Shown here piece by piece: positions 45,977-54,054 of a stretch of DNA of 64,000 nt. The notes under the pieces are model-generated. The model saw only the letters and a program-made list of their open reading frames with translations. It was not told the DNA's origin and did no database searches. Position 1 is the stretch's first letter, and each line of letters begins with the position of its first letter. The stretch is from Paradesulfitobacterium ferrireducens (GTDB lineage Bacteria > Bacillota > Desulfitobacteriia > Desulfitobacteriales > Desulfitobacteriaceae): positions 1 to 64,000 of the forward strand of contig NZ_JAFLRH010000040.1 in NCBI RefSeq assembly GCF_017310645.1, read 5' to 3'. The position numbers and the translations under genes are program-made.

Positions 45977-48678
45977 AAAACAACTTAACAACTGCTCAGA
46001 TGGGCCGAATAAAAAAGATTTTCGAGGACCGCGTCCGTTTCAACAAGGTTGAGCGAATCGTCTACTCCCATGACATGGGCATTATGCCGGAACAAATACG
46101 GGCCATGATTCAGTGTACACCGGACGGTGTGCTCCAGCCGGTCAGTGCTGAAGAAGTCGTTGCGCTGGTGAAAATCGCCCGTGAAGAACAGATCCCGCTC
46201 GTTCCGCGGGGCGCTGGCAGTGCGGGCTTTGGCGGCAGTGTCCCTGCCAAGGCCGGACTTGTGGTGGATTTTGTGCGCATGAACAAAATCCTGGAGATTG
46301 ATACGGTCAATCAGACCGCTACGGTCGAGCCTGGTGTTATTTGGATTAATCTGGAAAAGGAACTAAGCGAGCGCGGCCTGGCTCTGCGCGCCTTTCCCTC
46401 CAGTTCCAACAGCTCGACGGTGGGCGGTTGGGTTGCGCAAGGAGGCAGTGGGTATGGGAGCTACGAATACGGAGACTGTGGTCAGAATATCGTCTCGGTT
46501 GAGGTGGTCTTGCCTGACGGTGAAATCAAAACTTTTTCCGGCTCAGACTTGCGTAAGGTGTACAGCCTGTGTGGAATCACCGGTCTCATTGTCCGGATTA
46601 CGGTCAAAGTGCGGGAGAAAGATGAGGAGAGTGTAATTCTATCTGCCTTCCCGGACTTAGAGAGCGCGTCCGGTTTCCTGCGTGACTTATCCCGGGAACG
46701 GGTCCAAGTCTGGAATGTGAGCTTGGCGACCCCCGCTTTTACGGGTTTGAAACAGAAGGCTCTTGAGCACTACGTTCTGCCGGAAGACGAATATCTTGTG
46801 ACCATGGTGTTTCCGAAACCGCGCCGTTCAGCCGTGGAAAACCATATCCTGCGTCTGACCACTGCTCACAACGGGAAAATCATGCGCGAGAAATTGGCTG
46901 TTGAGGAATGGGAGGATAAATTCTACCCGATGCGCTTTAAGAAGCTCGGACCCACCCTGGTCGCCAGTGAAGTGGTGGTGCCGGTGAAAGAAGTAGCCAA
47001 CTTTGTCGGGGAAGTAGAGCGGAAGTTCAAGGGGGAATTCGCTCTTGAGGGCACAATGGTCGGACCCGACCATATCTCGATCCTCGGCTTTATGCTCGCT
47101 GACGAGCGCAAGCTCGGATTCCCCCTGGCTTACGCCTGTGCTCTCGATGTCATTGATACGGGGGAAAAACTCGGCGGCAAGGTCTTTGCGGTAGGGATGT
47201 ACTTCACAGACAGGGCGAAAACCTTTTACGGGGAGAAGGGCCTGCAAGAAATTTGGGAGTATAAGCAAGCGGTTGATGTGAAGGGAATTATGAACCCGGG
47301 TAAAATCGTTCCTCCCTCCTTAGATAAGCAGTCTCCCACCAAAATGCTGACGGCCGCTATGAAAGTTGCAAATGCGGGCAGCGGCTTGATTGGCCTAGCC
47401 GGGCGCTTGCTCAGCAAATGGCAGTCCGACAATTTTAGCTCTCCGTTAGATGAACACCTTACGGACGATACTTTTTCCTGTGCGATGTGCGGTTACTGCC
47501 GCAATGTGTGCACTGTGTTTGATGCCGTTCCCTGGGAAAGCAATTCTCCCCGCGGCAAGTATTTTATCCTGAACCAATATATTAAAGGGAAAATTCCCAT
47601 GGACGATGAAGTAGGCCGCGCGCTTTACCCGTGCACCACCTGCAAGAAATGCGACACCGTCTGTCAGATCAGGGCTCACAATGCCCATCACTGGATGTCT
47701 TTGCGCTATGAGTTTAATAAGAACAAACTCCAAAACACGGGTTTGGACATTATCCGCACCAATGTGCTCACTACCGGCAACTTCTGGGGTGTCCCGGCGG
47801 AAGAGAGACTCAAATGGCTGGATGTTCCCACCGGAACTCACGGCAAGATCGCTTACTGGTCCGGCTGTTGGGCGGGTACTATCATGGACAACATGGCCCA
47901 AAACGCAACCCGGATTCTTAATCACTTGAACATTCCTTTTGTGCACTTTGGGGAGCGGGAGCGCTGCTGCGGCCTCTATCTGGCCTTGGGCGGATACAAG
48001 AAGGACTTCCAGGCCTTGGTCCGGCGCAACTTGGAAATGTTCAATGAAGCAGGGATTGATACGATCGTCTTTTCGTGCCCGGGCTGTTATGCCACTTTTA
48101 ATGAGAACTACCCGCACATGGCTTTGGAGATGGGGCTGGAATGCAATATTCGTTTCAAGCATATCGTCGTCTACCTGAGCGAACTGATTGCCGATGGCCG
48201 TCTGAAGTTTAGCGCGCCCCTCAACCATAGCATCACTTATCACGATTCATGCCATGTTGGACGCTGGTTTGGACATTATGATGAACCACGCAGCGTGATC
48301 CGCGCGATCCCAGGGATTGAACTCCGGGAAATGGAGCATATCAAAGAGGAAGGACTGTGCTGCGGCCTGGTTTCGGCCTTTGATTCGCTGCCTTCTGTGG
48401 CGCATAGCGGGATGAAACGGGTCGAAGAAGCGGTGGCGACTGGAGCGGAATATCTGGTGACCAACTGTGCCGGCTGCGGTTCCCAGTTCAACGCGACTTG
48501 TCATGCCATGGGCACCGCAGTTCAGCAAATGGATTTGACCGAACTGGTAGCTAAAGCTCTCGGAATTGAAACCAAAGATCCGTCTGAGAAAATCGGCGCG
48601 TATATGGCCCAGTGTGTTGAGCTTCTTAAAGACAGCGTTTTGGCCCCGATAGTTGTGCCCGCTGAGGCAAGTAAGTAA
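45973..48678 (+). CDS. Fused FAD-linked 2-hydroxyacid dehydrogenase and Fe-S oxidoreductase (GlcD-GlcF type)
   Basis: A 901-aa fusion. Residues about 45-220 form the FAD_binding_4 domain (VPRGAGSAGFGGSVP; SSNSSTVGGWVAQGGSGYGSYEYG), then an FAD-oxidase C-terminal domain to about 445. Next come two [4Fe-4S] motifs (CAMCGYCRNVC, CTTCKKCDTVC, about 498-570) and two CCG domains (CC/CG motifs at ERCCGL...CPGCY and GLCCGL...CAGCG). Likely substrates are D-lactate or glycolate, with electrons to ETF or quinone. Which one is not decided by sequence; no lactate permease is adjacent. Confidence 0.85.
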   Translation: MKNNLTTAQMGRIKKIFEDRVRFNKVERIVYSHDMGIMPEQIRAMIQCTPDGVLQPVSAEEVVALVKIAREEQIPLVPRGAGSAGFGGSVPAKAGLVVDFVRMNKILEIDTVNQTATVEPGVIWINLEKELSERGLALRAFPSSSNSSTVGGWVAQGGSGYGSYEYGDCGQNIVSVEVVLPDGEIKTFSGSDLRKVYSLCGITGLIVRITVKVREKDEESVILSAFPDLESASGFLRDLSRERVQVWNVSLATPAFTGLKQKALEHYVLPEDEYLVTMVFPKPRRSAVENHILRLTTAHNGKIMREKLAVEEWEDKFYPMRFKKLGPTLVASEVVVPVKEVANFVGEVERKFKGEFALEGTMVGPDHISILGFMLADERKLGFPLAYACALDVIDTGEKLGGKVFAVGMYFTDRAKTFYGEKGLQEIWEYKQAVDVKGIMNPGKIVPPSLDKQSPTKMLTAAMKVANAGSGLIGLAGRLLSKWQSDNFSSPLDEHLTDDTFSCAMCGYCRNVCTVFDAVPWESNSPRGKYFILNQYIKGKIPMDDEVGRALYPCTTCKKCDTVCQIRAHNAHHWMSLRYEFNKNKLQNTGLDIIRTNVLTTGNFWGVPAEERLKWLDVPTGTHGKIAYWSGCWAGTIMDNMAQNATRILNHLNIPFVHFGERERCCGLYLALGGYKKDFQALVRRNLEMFNEAGIDTIVFSCPGCYATFNENYPHMALEMGLECNIRFKHIVVYLSELIADGRLKFSAPLNHSITYHDSCHVGRWFGHYDEPRSVIRAIPGIELREMEHIKEEGLCCGLVSAFDSLPSVAHSGMKRVEEAVATGAEYLVTNCAGCGSQFNATCHAMGTAVQQMDLTELVAKALGIETKDPSEKIGAYMAQCVELLKDSVLAPIVVPAEASK

Positions 48679-48737
48679 GCTTAAATCACGAGAGAGATTT
48701 AGAAAGCGTTTAATCAAAGTAGTGATTATACGTTTAA

Positions 48738-48803
48738 GCACAAACTTTGCAATTCTTGAGGATGTAAGGTTCTTAAGGGCGTAAGGTTTGTGTTTCTTTT
48801 TTT
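48738..48803 (+). terminator. Terminator after the dehydrogenase gene
   Basis: Arms agcacaaac/gtttgtgtt at the ends of a long hairpin, followed by tctttttttc. The T-run borders the first TTCAT repeat of the next promoter. Confidence 0.6.
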
Positions 48804-48855
48804 CATCAAAAATTCATATTTTATTCATTCCTAATTCAAACGGAAAAGGTACACT
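48802..48855 (+). promoter_or_regulatory. XRE gene promoter with 11-bp TTCAT direct repeats
   Basis: TTCATC, TTCATA, TTCATT and TTCAAA start at 48802, 48813, 48824 and 48835, exactly 11 bp apart. The -10 TACACT is at 48850, 15 bp after the start of the last repeat. The layout is the same as in the pspA promoter. Confidence 0.68.
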
Positions 48856-48882
48856 ATTTGAAAAGAGAAAGGAGAAGCAAAC

Positions 48883-49296
48883 ATGATTAATGTGAATCGG
48901 CAAAAACCTTCTGCCAAACAGTCCATGGAAGGTTTGAAAAGACTGGGACAGTATCTTTTTGAATTGCGTCTGCGCCGTGATCTCTCCCTGGCCCAGGTTA
49001 GCTGCAAGGTGGGCACCAATGCTTCCTATCTTTCGGAAATTGAGCATGGCCGTAAGATGCCCGACGACAACCTCATGCGTGAGCTAGCTGAGTTTTACGG
49101 TTTGGATGAGAATAACCTTTTTGAAATGGTGGGAAAGGTACCTTTAAGCGTCCGCGAAGAGTTGGAGAGTAATGTTTTGTTGCAGCGAATCTTAAAAGAA
49201 ATTGCCGGGATGTCGTTTAATTCAGAAACCAAGCAGGAACTGTATCTAAAGTTTTACCAGACATTCAGGAAATTTGCCTATACCGGCGTGCAATGA
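48883..49296 (+). CDS. XRE-family transcriptional regulator
   Basis: A 137-aa protein with one HTH_3 domain (about residues 20-80: LGQYLFELRLRRDLSLAQVSCKVGTNASYLSEIEHGRKMPDDNLM) and a helical C-terminal part. 'Gaaaggag' precedes the ATG. It heads the ccdA gene group and is itself behind the repeat-bearing promoter. Confidence 0.82.
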   Translation: MINVNRQKPSAKQSMEGLKRLGQYLFELRLRRDLSLAQVSCKVGTNASYLSEIEHGRKMPDDNLMRELAEFYGLDENNLFEMVGKVPLSVREELESNVLLQRILKEIAGMSFNSETKQELYLKFYQTFRKFAYTGVQ

Positions 49297-49368
49297 ACTT
49301 CTTTTTTTAGGGCTTCTAAATAGGGTGGGCCCCTATACTACCAAATAGAGTAATGGAGGCATGTGCTT

Positions 49369-49857
49369 GTGAAAGTAAAGGTAATCATTGCCTGTCTGGT
49401 GACGGTAGCTTTAGTTGGAGTCTGGTGGGCACTAACGGCTGCAAAAGCGGGCAGCACAGGCTCAAATGCTTTGTCCGGCACGGGCACGGCGCAAACACCA
49501 GCCCCGGTTTCCCAGGCGAATCCGGTGATCGATGAACAAGGAGGAATTCAGGTCGTTGTTAAGTGGGAGAGGCAAGATGCTCAAGCTGGAATGCAAAAAT
49601 TTAGAATCGAGTTGAATAATCATGCCCTGAACCTCGATGGCTTCGATTTCTCCCGCAATCTTAAGCTGCAACTTGACGGCATTGAAATTCCGGCAAGCAT
49701 TAAGGCTGCCAACACAAGCGGGGAAGGTCATCACGTCTCAGCAGAGATTACAGCCCAAGCCTCAGAACTGACAAAGCTCAAAACGGGCAGCCGTTTGTCC
49801 ATAATTTTAGAAAATGTGGGCAATACTCAGGCCAGAACTTTCTCCTGGGTCTATTAG
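49369..49857 (+). CDS. Membrane-anchored or secreted protein of unknown function
   Basis: A 162-aa protein. An N-terminal hydrophobic helix (VKVIIACLVTVALVGVWWALTAA) is followed by a Thr/Gly/Pro linker and a beta-rich extracytoplasmic domain (GGIQVVVKWERQD...FRIELNNHALNLDGFDF). I do not recognise the domain. GTG at 49369 is 9 nt after GGAGG; GTG at 49363 is an alternative. CcdA is encoded 15 bp downstream, so it may act in extracellular redox or metal handling. Confidence 0.6.
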   Translation: MKVKVIIACLVTVALVGVWWALTAAKAGSTGSNALSGTGTAQTPAPVSQANPVIDEQGGIQVVVKWERQDAQAGMQKFRIELNNHALNLDGFDFSRNLKLQLDGIEIPASIKAANTSGEGHHVSAEITAQASELTKLKTGSRLSIILENVGNTQARTFSWVY

Positions 49858-49872
49858 GAGGGAGAAGGACAA

Positions 49873-50625
49873 GTGAGTGTGACATTATTGGTTCTGGCAT
49901 TTGCTGCCGGTGTCCTGTCCTTTCTTTCACCCTGCATCATTCCGATGCTGGGAGTCTACTTCTCCCTAATTACAGGCTTAACCGTCTCCGAACTGAAAGA
50001 TGCGACCCTTGACAGCGCTCTCCGGCGCAGGGTGATGAAGAACACCTTTGCTTTTGTGGCTGGTTTTGCCTTGGTTTTCATTGCAGCGGGAGCTTTGGCC
50101 GGTGAATTTGCATCCTGGTTAAACCGCTGGCAATGGCTGCTCAGTCTTCTGGGAGGTTCGGTTGTCTTAATTCTGGCACTCAAAATGTTGGGCTTGTTTG
50201 ACCTGCCTTTCCTCAGCCGTTTGCACTGGGAACCTGCCTTCTTCGAAAAAATTCGGACCAAGTCTACCCGGAGCGCGTGGGCGTCCTTTGTTGTGGGGTT
50301 GTTGTTCGCGATCGCCTGTTCGCACTGCATTGCCCCCACCCTGCTTACCATTCTGGCGTTAGCCGGGGCTACCCAAAACCCTTTAAGCGGAATGGTTGTG
50401 ATGTTCTTCTTTTCAGTGGGGTTGGCAATTCCCTATACCTTGGCAGGCCTGTCCTTTACGAAAGTTACGCAGGTCTTAAAACGGTTTCGTTCCAAGCAAG
50501 TGGTTGCTGAGAGGGTGGCGGGCTTGCTTATGCTTTATATCGCCTACATCCTATATACCAATCAGCTGACCGAAGTAACCGGTTTCCTGGCCCGTTTCAT
50601 GCCCCGTCTGCCAATCGGCATGTAA
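49873..50625 (+). CDS. ccdA: Cytochrome c biogenesis/thiol transporter CcdA
   Basis: A 250-aa, six-helix membrane protein of the DsbD/CcdA family that passes electrons from thioredoxin to the outer face. LSFLSPCIIPMLGVYFS in TM1 and IACSHCIAPTLLTILAL in TM4 hold the two reactive Cys. It starts with GTG. No cytochrome c maturation gene lies adjacent. Confidence 0.92.
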   Translation: MSVTLLVLAFAAGVLSFLSPCIIPMLGVYFSLITGLTVSELKDATLDSALRRRVMKNTFAFVAGFALVFIAAGALAGEFASWLNRWQWLLSLLGGSVVLILALKMLGLFDLPFLSRLHWEPAFFEKIRTKSTRSAWASFVVGLLFAIACSHCIAPTLLTILALAGATQNPLSGMVVMFFFSVGLAIPYTLAGLSFTKVTQVLKRFRSKQVVAERVAGLLMLYIAYILYTNQLTEVTGFLARFMPRLPIGM

Positions 50626-50673
50626 ACAGTATTAGGTAATAGTTATGAATGTGCTTAAGGAGGTGGAAAGACT

Positions 50674-50871
50674 ATGGTAGAATTTTTGAGCCAATATTGG
50701 TGGGTGATACTAATGTTTGTAGTTATGCTCTTTATGCACCGTTCCGGTGCGGGCGGATGTTGCGGCGGCCATGGCAGTCACGGCGGCCACGGCGGGCATG
50801 ATCAACACGACAGATACAAACGTGGAGAACAAGCGGATCACGATGGGCATACAAGCCATGGAGGGAAGTAG
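50674..50871 (+). CDS. Small membrane protein with His/Gly-rich tail
   Basis: A 65-aa protein. One membrane helix (YWWVILMFVVMLFMH, residues 8-22) is followed by GAGGCCGGHGSHGGHGGH and further His, a likely Cu, Ni or Zn binding tail. 'Aaggagg' precedes the ATG. It closes the ccdA group. Confidence 0.72.
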   Translation: MVEFLSQYWWVILMFVVMLFMHRSGAGGCCGGHGSHGGHGGHDQHDRYKRGEQADHDGHTSHGGK

Positions 50872-50924
50872 GATTATTAACTCACAGTACGTTGAATAAT
50901 TGAGTAAATTTACTCGACTAAATA

Positions 50925-50957
50925 ACACGTCCGGGTAACCGGACGTTTATTTAGCTT
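50925..50957 (+). terminator. Terminator after the His-rich gene
   Basis: Perfect arms acgtccgg/ccggacgt with a 3-4-nt loop (gta), followed by ttatttag. Confidence 0.7.
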
Positions 50958-51009
50958 CAATACGCTTAGCTTGAGATATCCCCAGTAAACAAATAGGTAT
51001 ACATAAAAA

Positions 51010-51052
51010 TTCACAACTTCTTCATTAAATCTTCATATCTTTCTCTTATAAT
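51010..51052 (+). promoter_or_regulatory. FTR1 gene promoter with 11-bp TTCAT repeats
   Basis: TTCACA, TTCATT and TTCATA start at 51010, 51021 and 51032. A perfect TATAAT is at 51047, again 15 bp after the start of the last repeat. No -35 is visible. It is the third promoter of this form within 10 kb. Confidence 0.65.
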
Positions 51053-51058
51053 CATATA

Positions 51059-51078
51059 TGAGAATGATTATCATAACC
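51059..51078 (+). promoter_or_regulatory. Fur box before the FTR1 gene
   Basis: The sequence tgagaatgattatcataac matches the Fur consensus gataatgataatcattatc in its GAATGATTATCAT core. It lies at the expected transcription start, just after the -10, so iron-bound Fur would block initiation. Confidence 0.75.
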
Positions 51079-51094
51079 AAGGAGGAGAGAGATA

Positions 51095-51889
51095 ATGCTT
51101 GCAGGGATTCTGATTACCATTCGGGAAGGGTTGGAAGCTTTTTTAGTCGTTGGCATCTTGTTAGGGTATTTAACCAAGATTAATCAGCAGAAGTATTATA
51201 AGTATGTGTGGCTTGGTTCGGCCGCCGGAATGATTTCAAGTGTAGTGGCTGCTTTCATTATCCAAGCGGCCAAAATTCAGTTTGAAGGCGTGGCTTCCGA
51301 AATATTTGAGGTGACGGTAGCCGTTATTGCGATCAGTGTGCTTTCGTACATGGTGGTTTGGATGCAAAAACAGAGCAAGAACATTAAAGGAGAGCTGCAG
51401 ACGAAACTGGACGCAGCTTTATCGGACAATCAGGTGTGGGGTATCGCAGTTTTAGCTTTTGTCACGATTATCCGGGAAGGGATAGAAACCGCGCTCTTTT
51501 TAGGGGCGGTTGAAGGGGAAGGTTTGCTGGCTGGAGCGGTTATCGGCTTAGTGATTGCGGCATTTTTGTCCGCCTTGCTATTCAAGACAACGGTAAAGTT
51601 AGATTTAAGAAAGTTCTTCCTGATCACGGGCTGGCTCCTAATCTTTGTGGCCGCCGGCTTGGTTTCACACACGATTCATGGTTTGGGAGAATTGGGCATT
51701 GTGCCGCAGATTATTGAATCGGTATGGAGCCTGGAATGGCTGATTTCAGATGGCAGCCTCCTTGGAAAGCTCCTCCATGCTTTTATTGGCTATGAAAGCA
51801 CTCCATCCTTGATGCAAATGCTCGCCTATGCTCTGTATTTGGTCCTGGTGGGCAAGATGTTTATGCAACGCAAAATATCCACACACTAA
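51095..51889 (+). CDS. FTR1-family high-affinity iron permease
   Basis: A 264-aa membrane protein with about seven helices and two REGxE iron motifs: IREGLEAFLVVG at residues 9-20 and IREGIETALFLG near 127-138. It imports ferric iron, usually with a ferroxidase or an EfeO-like partner; none is seen here. A Fur box and the repeat promoter lie just upstream. Confidence 0.9.
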   Translation: MLAGILITIREGLEAFLVVGILLGYLTKINQQKYYKYVWLGSAAGMISSVVAAFIIQAAKIQFEGVASEIFEVTVAVIAISVLSYMVVWMQKQSKNIKGELQTKLDAALSDNQVWGIAVLAFVTIIREGIETALFLGAVEGEGLLAGAVIGLVIAAFLSALLFKTTVKLDLRKFFLITGWLLIFVAAGLVSHTIHGLGELGIVPQIIESVWSLEWLISDGSLLGKLLHAFIGYESTPSLMQMLAYALYLVLVGKMFMQRKISTH

Positions 51890-51954
51890 AGATAAATAAG
51901 GTTTCTAATGCGAGAACTCTAATTATATCGTTGAGCGGTTTCGCGTATATCCCA

Positions 51955-51992
51955 CCGCATCAGGCACATTTTGCACGGATGCGGTTTTTTTC
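51955..51992 (+). terminator. Terminator after the FTR1 gene
   Basis: Arms ccgcatc/gatgcgg with a loop holding a gca/tgc stem, followed by seven T. Confidence 0.85.
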
Positions 51993-52001
51993 TATTACCC
52001 A

Positions 52002-52030
52002 TTGACTAACAAAGTTACGTTTATTATAAT
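52002..52030 (+). promoter_or_regulatory. Sigma-A promoter of the sulfur operon
   Basis: TTGACT, a 17-bp spacer and a perfect TATAAT. It is the only clear promoter found for the permease-to-CysN gene run. Confidence 0.72.
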
Positions 52031-52041
52031 GTCATAAAAAC

Positions 52042-52062
52042 CGATAGGAATTATATACTATC
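52042..52062 (+). promoter_or_regulatory. GATAG-N10-CTATC dyad downstream of the sulfur-operon promoter
   Basis: The dyad 'gataggaattatatactatc' begins about 12 bp after the -10. Position and A+T-rich core suggest an operator of an Rrf2-type cysteine-responsive repressor such as CymR; this is inference. Confidence 0.5.
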
Positions 52063-52074
52063 CCATAAGGAGGT

Positions 52075-52102
52075 GAATCTCCTTATATTTTTAACCCTTA
52101 AA
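52075..52102 (+). terminator. Leader hairpin with T-run in the sulfur-operon leader
   Basis: Perfect arms ataaggag/ctccttat with a 6-nt loop, followed by attttt. It is 45 bp downstream of the promoter and 86 bp before the permease, so it may act as an attenuator. The left arm also contains a full Shine-Dalgarno (aaggaggtga) with no start codon after it. Confidence 0.6.
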
Positions 52103-52146
52103 ACACAGTAAACAAATCGGAGTACTTACACGGTTGTAATTGGAGT

Positions 52147-52187
52147 AAAGGCTATAAGTTTGGTTCTTGACGGTGTAGGCAAGAGAG
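52147..52187 (+). pseudogene. Possible relic of an ABC ATPase start
   Basis: Before the permease one frame reads SLVLDGVGKR after an ATA codon, with 'ggagtaaagg' upstream. This looks like the beginning of an ABC ATP-binding protein whose ATG has become ATA and whose remainder has been deleted. It covers only about 10-12 codons, so chance similarity is possible. Confidence 0.3.
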
Positions 52188-52985
52188 GTGAAAGGGTTGC
52201 CAAGGTCGAGTATGACAGCGATTGGGATCTGGAGAAAGATAATATTTTACTTTGTCCTGATCACTATATGGGAATTGGCTTATAGGTTGGGCGTCGGTTA
52301 TCTCAAGGCCTGGCAGCCGGATGGATTTCCATCCCCAATTAAGATTATGCGAGTTTTTCTAACACTGATACAGGATCATACCCTCGGAAGCGCGGTCCTG
52401 ACAAGTGTTATACGTTTAGCCTTTGGCTTCGGTATTTCCCTGGTACTGGGGTTTTTCTTAGCGCTCATCCTGTTGAGATATAAATCTTTACAGGAAAACC
52501 TAAGTCCTTTGCTGCTGGGATTACAAGCTCTACCGAATGTTACCTGGGTTCCCATGGCCATTTTCTGGTTCGGACTAGGAGAAAGCACTATATTATTTGT
52601 GGTCGTGATCGGTTCCACATTCGCGATCACCCTTGCCGTTGAATCAGGAATCAAAAATGTTAAATCCATCTATTTGAAAGCCGCCCAAACAATGGGGTCC
52701 AAAGGCTTGAAAACATATCGCAACGTAGTTTTCCCGGCTGCTTTGCCGGAAATAATCGGGGGCCTGAAGCAGGGGTGGGCCTTCGCTTGGAGGGGACTGA
52801 TTGCCGGAGAGATGCTGACACAGGTTAATGGCTTGGGTGAAATTTTGGTGGCGGGGAGGGAGAGGGCGGACATTAACCAGATCATTGCCATTATGGTGGT
52901 GATCATCATTCTCGGTTTAACGGTTAACAAGCTTGTTTTCGAGAGATTGGAAGCCAATATCCGTTACCGCTGGGGACTGGACTAG
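52188..52985 (+). CDS. ABC transporter permease (SsuC/TauC family), orphan
   Basis: A 265-aa membrane protein of the nitrate/sulfonate/taurine permease family with about six helices. The ATPase-docking EAA loop is AAQTMGSKGLKTYRNVVFPAALPEIIGGLKQG. No intact ATPase or binding protein gene adjoins it; these would have to come from elsewhere, or the system is decayed. A sulfate or sulfonate substrate is inferred from the operon. The start is TTG; 'gaggtgaaagg' is upstream. Confidence 0.82.
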   Translation: MKGLPRSSMTAIGIWRKIIFYFVLITIWELAYRLGVGYLKAWQPDGFPSPIKIMRVFLTLIQDHTLGSAVLTSVIRLAFGFGISLVLGFFLALILLRYKSLQENLSPLLLGLQALPNVTWVPMAIFWFGLGESTILFVVVIGSTFAITLAVESGIKNVKSIYLKAAQTMGSKGLKTYRNVVFPAALPEIIGGLKQGWAFAWRGLIAGEMLTQVNGLGEILVAGRERADINQIIAIMVVIIILGLTVNKLVFERLEANIRYRWGLD

Positions 52986-53014
52986 GATGAAATTCAGAGA
53001 GGAAGGTAGAAAAA

Positions 53015-53227
53015 GTGATCGTTAAAGTGAATGGCAATGAAGTTGTATTGGAAAAGGCAATCTCGTTAAAAGAATTGCTGGTGGTGCAACAAGTGCGGAC
53101 GCCGGAATATGTGACGGTTCAACTCAATAATGAATTTATCTCTGCCGGCAGTTTTGAAGACACCTTAATCAAAGACGGGGATGAAATTGAGTTTCTGTAT
53201 TTTATGGGAGGGGGGCAAGCACTCTGA
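53015..53227 (+). CDS. ThiS/HcyS-like sulfur carrier protein with C-terminal extension
   Basis: A 70-aa ubiquitin-fold protein ending FMGGGQAL. Sulfur carriers act as C-terminal Gly-Gly thiocarboxylates, so the QAL tail must be removed. A JAMM protease gene lies two genes downstream. This matches the Wolinella HcyS system (HcyS with HcyF and HcyD), which feeds homocysteine synthesis. The ThiF gene begins on its stop codon (TGATG). Confidence 0.85.
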   Translation: MIVKVNGNEVVLEKAISLKELLVVQQVRTPEYVTVQLNNEFISAGSFEDTLIKDGDEIEFLYFMGGGQAL

Positions 53228-54033
53228 TGAAATTCACTAATGAACAAATGGAGCGCTATTCCAGAAACATCATTTTGAACGAAGTAGGAGTGAAAGGTCA
53301 AATCAAGCTTCTGGAGTCAAAAGTTTTAATTGTCGGCACCGGCGGACTGGGAGCGCCGGCGGCCCTGTACCTGGCAGCGGCGGGTGTTGGCACCATCGGG
53401 CTGGTAGATGCCGATGCGGTGGATTTATCCAATCTGCAGCGGCAAATTATCCACTCGACCACCAAAGTAGGAAAACCGAAAGTAGCATCAGGCCGGGAAG
53501 CGATCAATGATCTGAACCCGGATGTCAACGTGGTGACGTATCAGGAATGGGTTAGCTCAGCCAATATAACCGATATCATAAAAGATGAGGACTATGATTT
53601 TATAATTGACGGAACCGATAATTTTCCGGCCAAATTTCTTATTAACGATGCCTGTGTCCTTTTACACAAACCGTTTTCCCATGCCGGGATTATCAAGTTC
53701 TTCGGGCAGACCATGACTTATGTTCCCGGTCAAGGCCCCTGTTACCGCTGTGTCTTCTTAAATCCTCCGCCGCCCAACACGGTTCCCACCTGTAAGGAGG
53801 CCGGTGTTCTGGGTGTAATGGGAGGCATCATTGGGACGGTGCAAGCGACCGAGGCTGTTAAATATCTGCTCGGAATCGGAGAGCTTTTAACCGGAAGGCT
53901 TTTGGTCTTCGATGCTTTGGAAATGGAATTTAGAACCGTGACTCTTGCCTCCCGCAAGAATTGTGTGGTCTGCGGGGAAAATCCCACACTCAAGGATTTA
54001 ATCGATTATGAACAGCGTGCGTGTGAATTATAA
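53227..54033 (+). CDS. ThiF/MoeB/HcyF-type adenylyltransferase
   Basis: A 268-aa E1-like enzyme that adenylates the carrier C-terminus. VGTGGLGAPAALYLAAAGVGTIGLVDAD binds ATP, DLSNLQRQ has the Arg finger, and two zinc CxxC pairs are present (CYRC and CVVC). The Cys in TVPTCKEAG is the expected conserved site. It overlaps the carrier gene by 1 nt. Confidence 0.9.
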   Translation: MKFTNEQMERYSRNIILNEVGVKGQIKLLESKVLIVGTGGLGAPAALYLAAAGVGTIGLVDADAVDLSNLQRQIIHSTTKVGKPKVASGREAINDLNPDVNVVTYQEWVSSANITDIIKDEDYDFIIDGTDNFPAKFLINDACVLLHKPFSHAGIIKFFGQTMTYVPGQGPCYRCVFLNPPPPNTVPTCKEAGVLGVMGGIIGTVQATEAVKYLLGIGELLTGRLLVFDALEMEFRTVTLASRKNCVVCGENPTLKDLIDYEQRACEL

Positions 54034-54054
54034 AGGACAGAAACGGGTGCGAAG

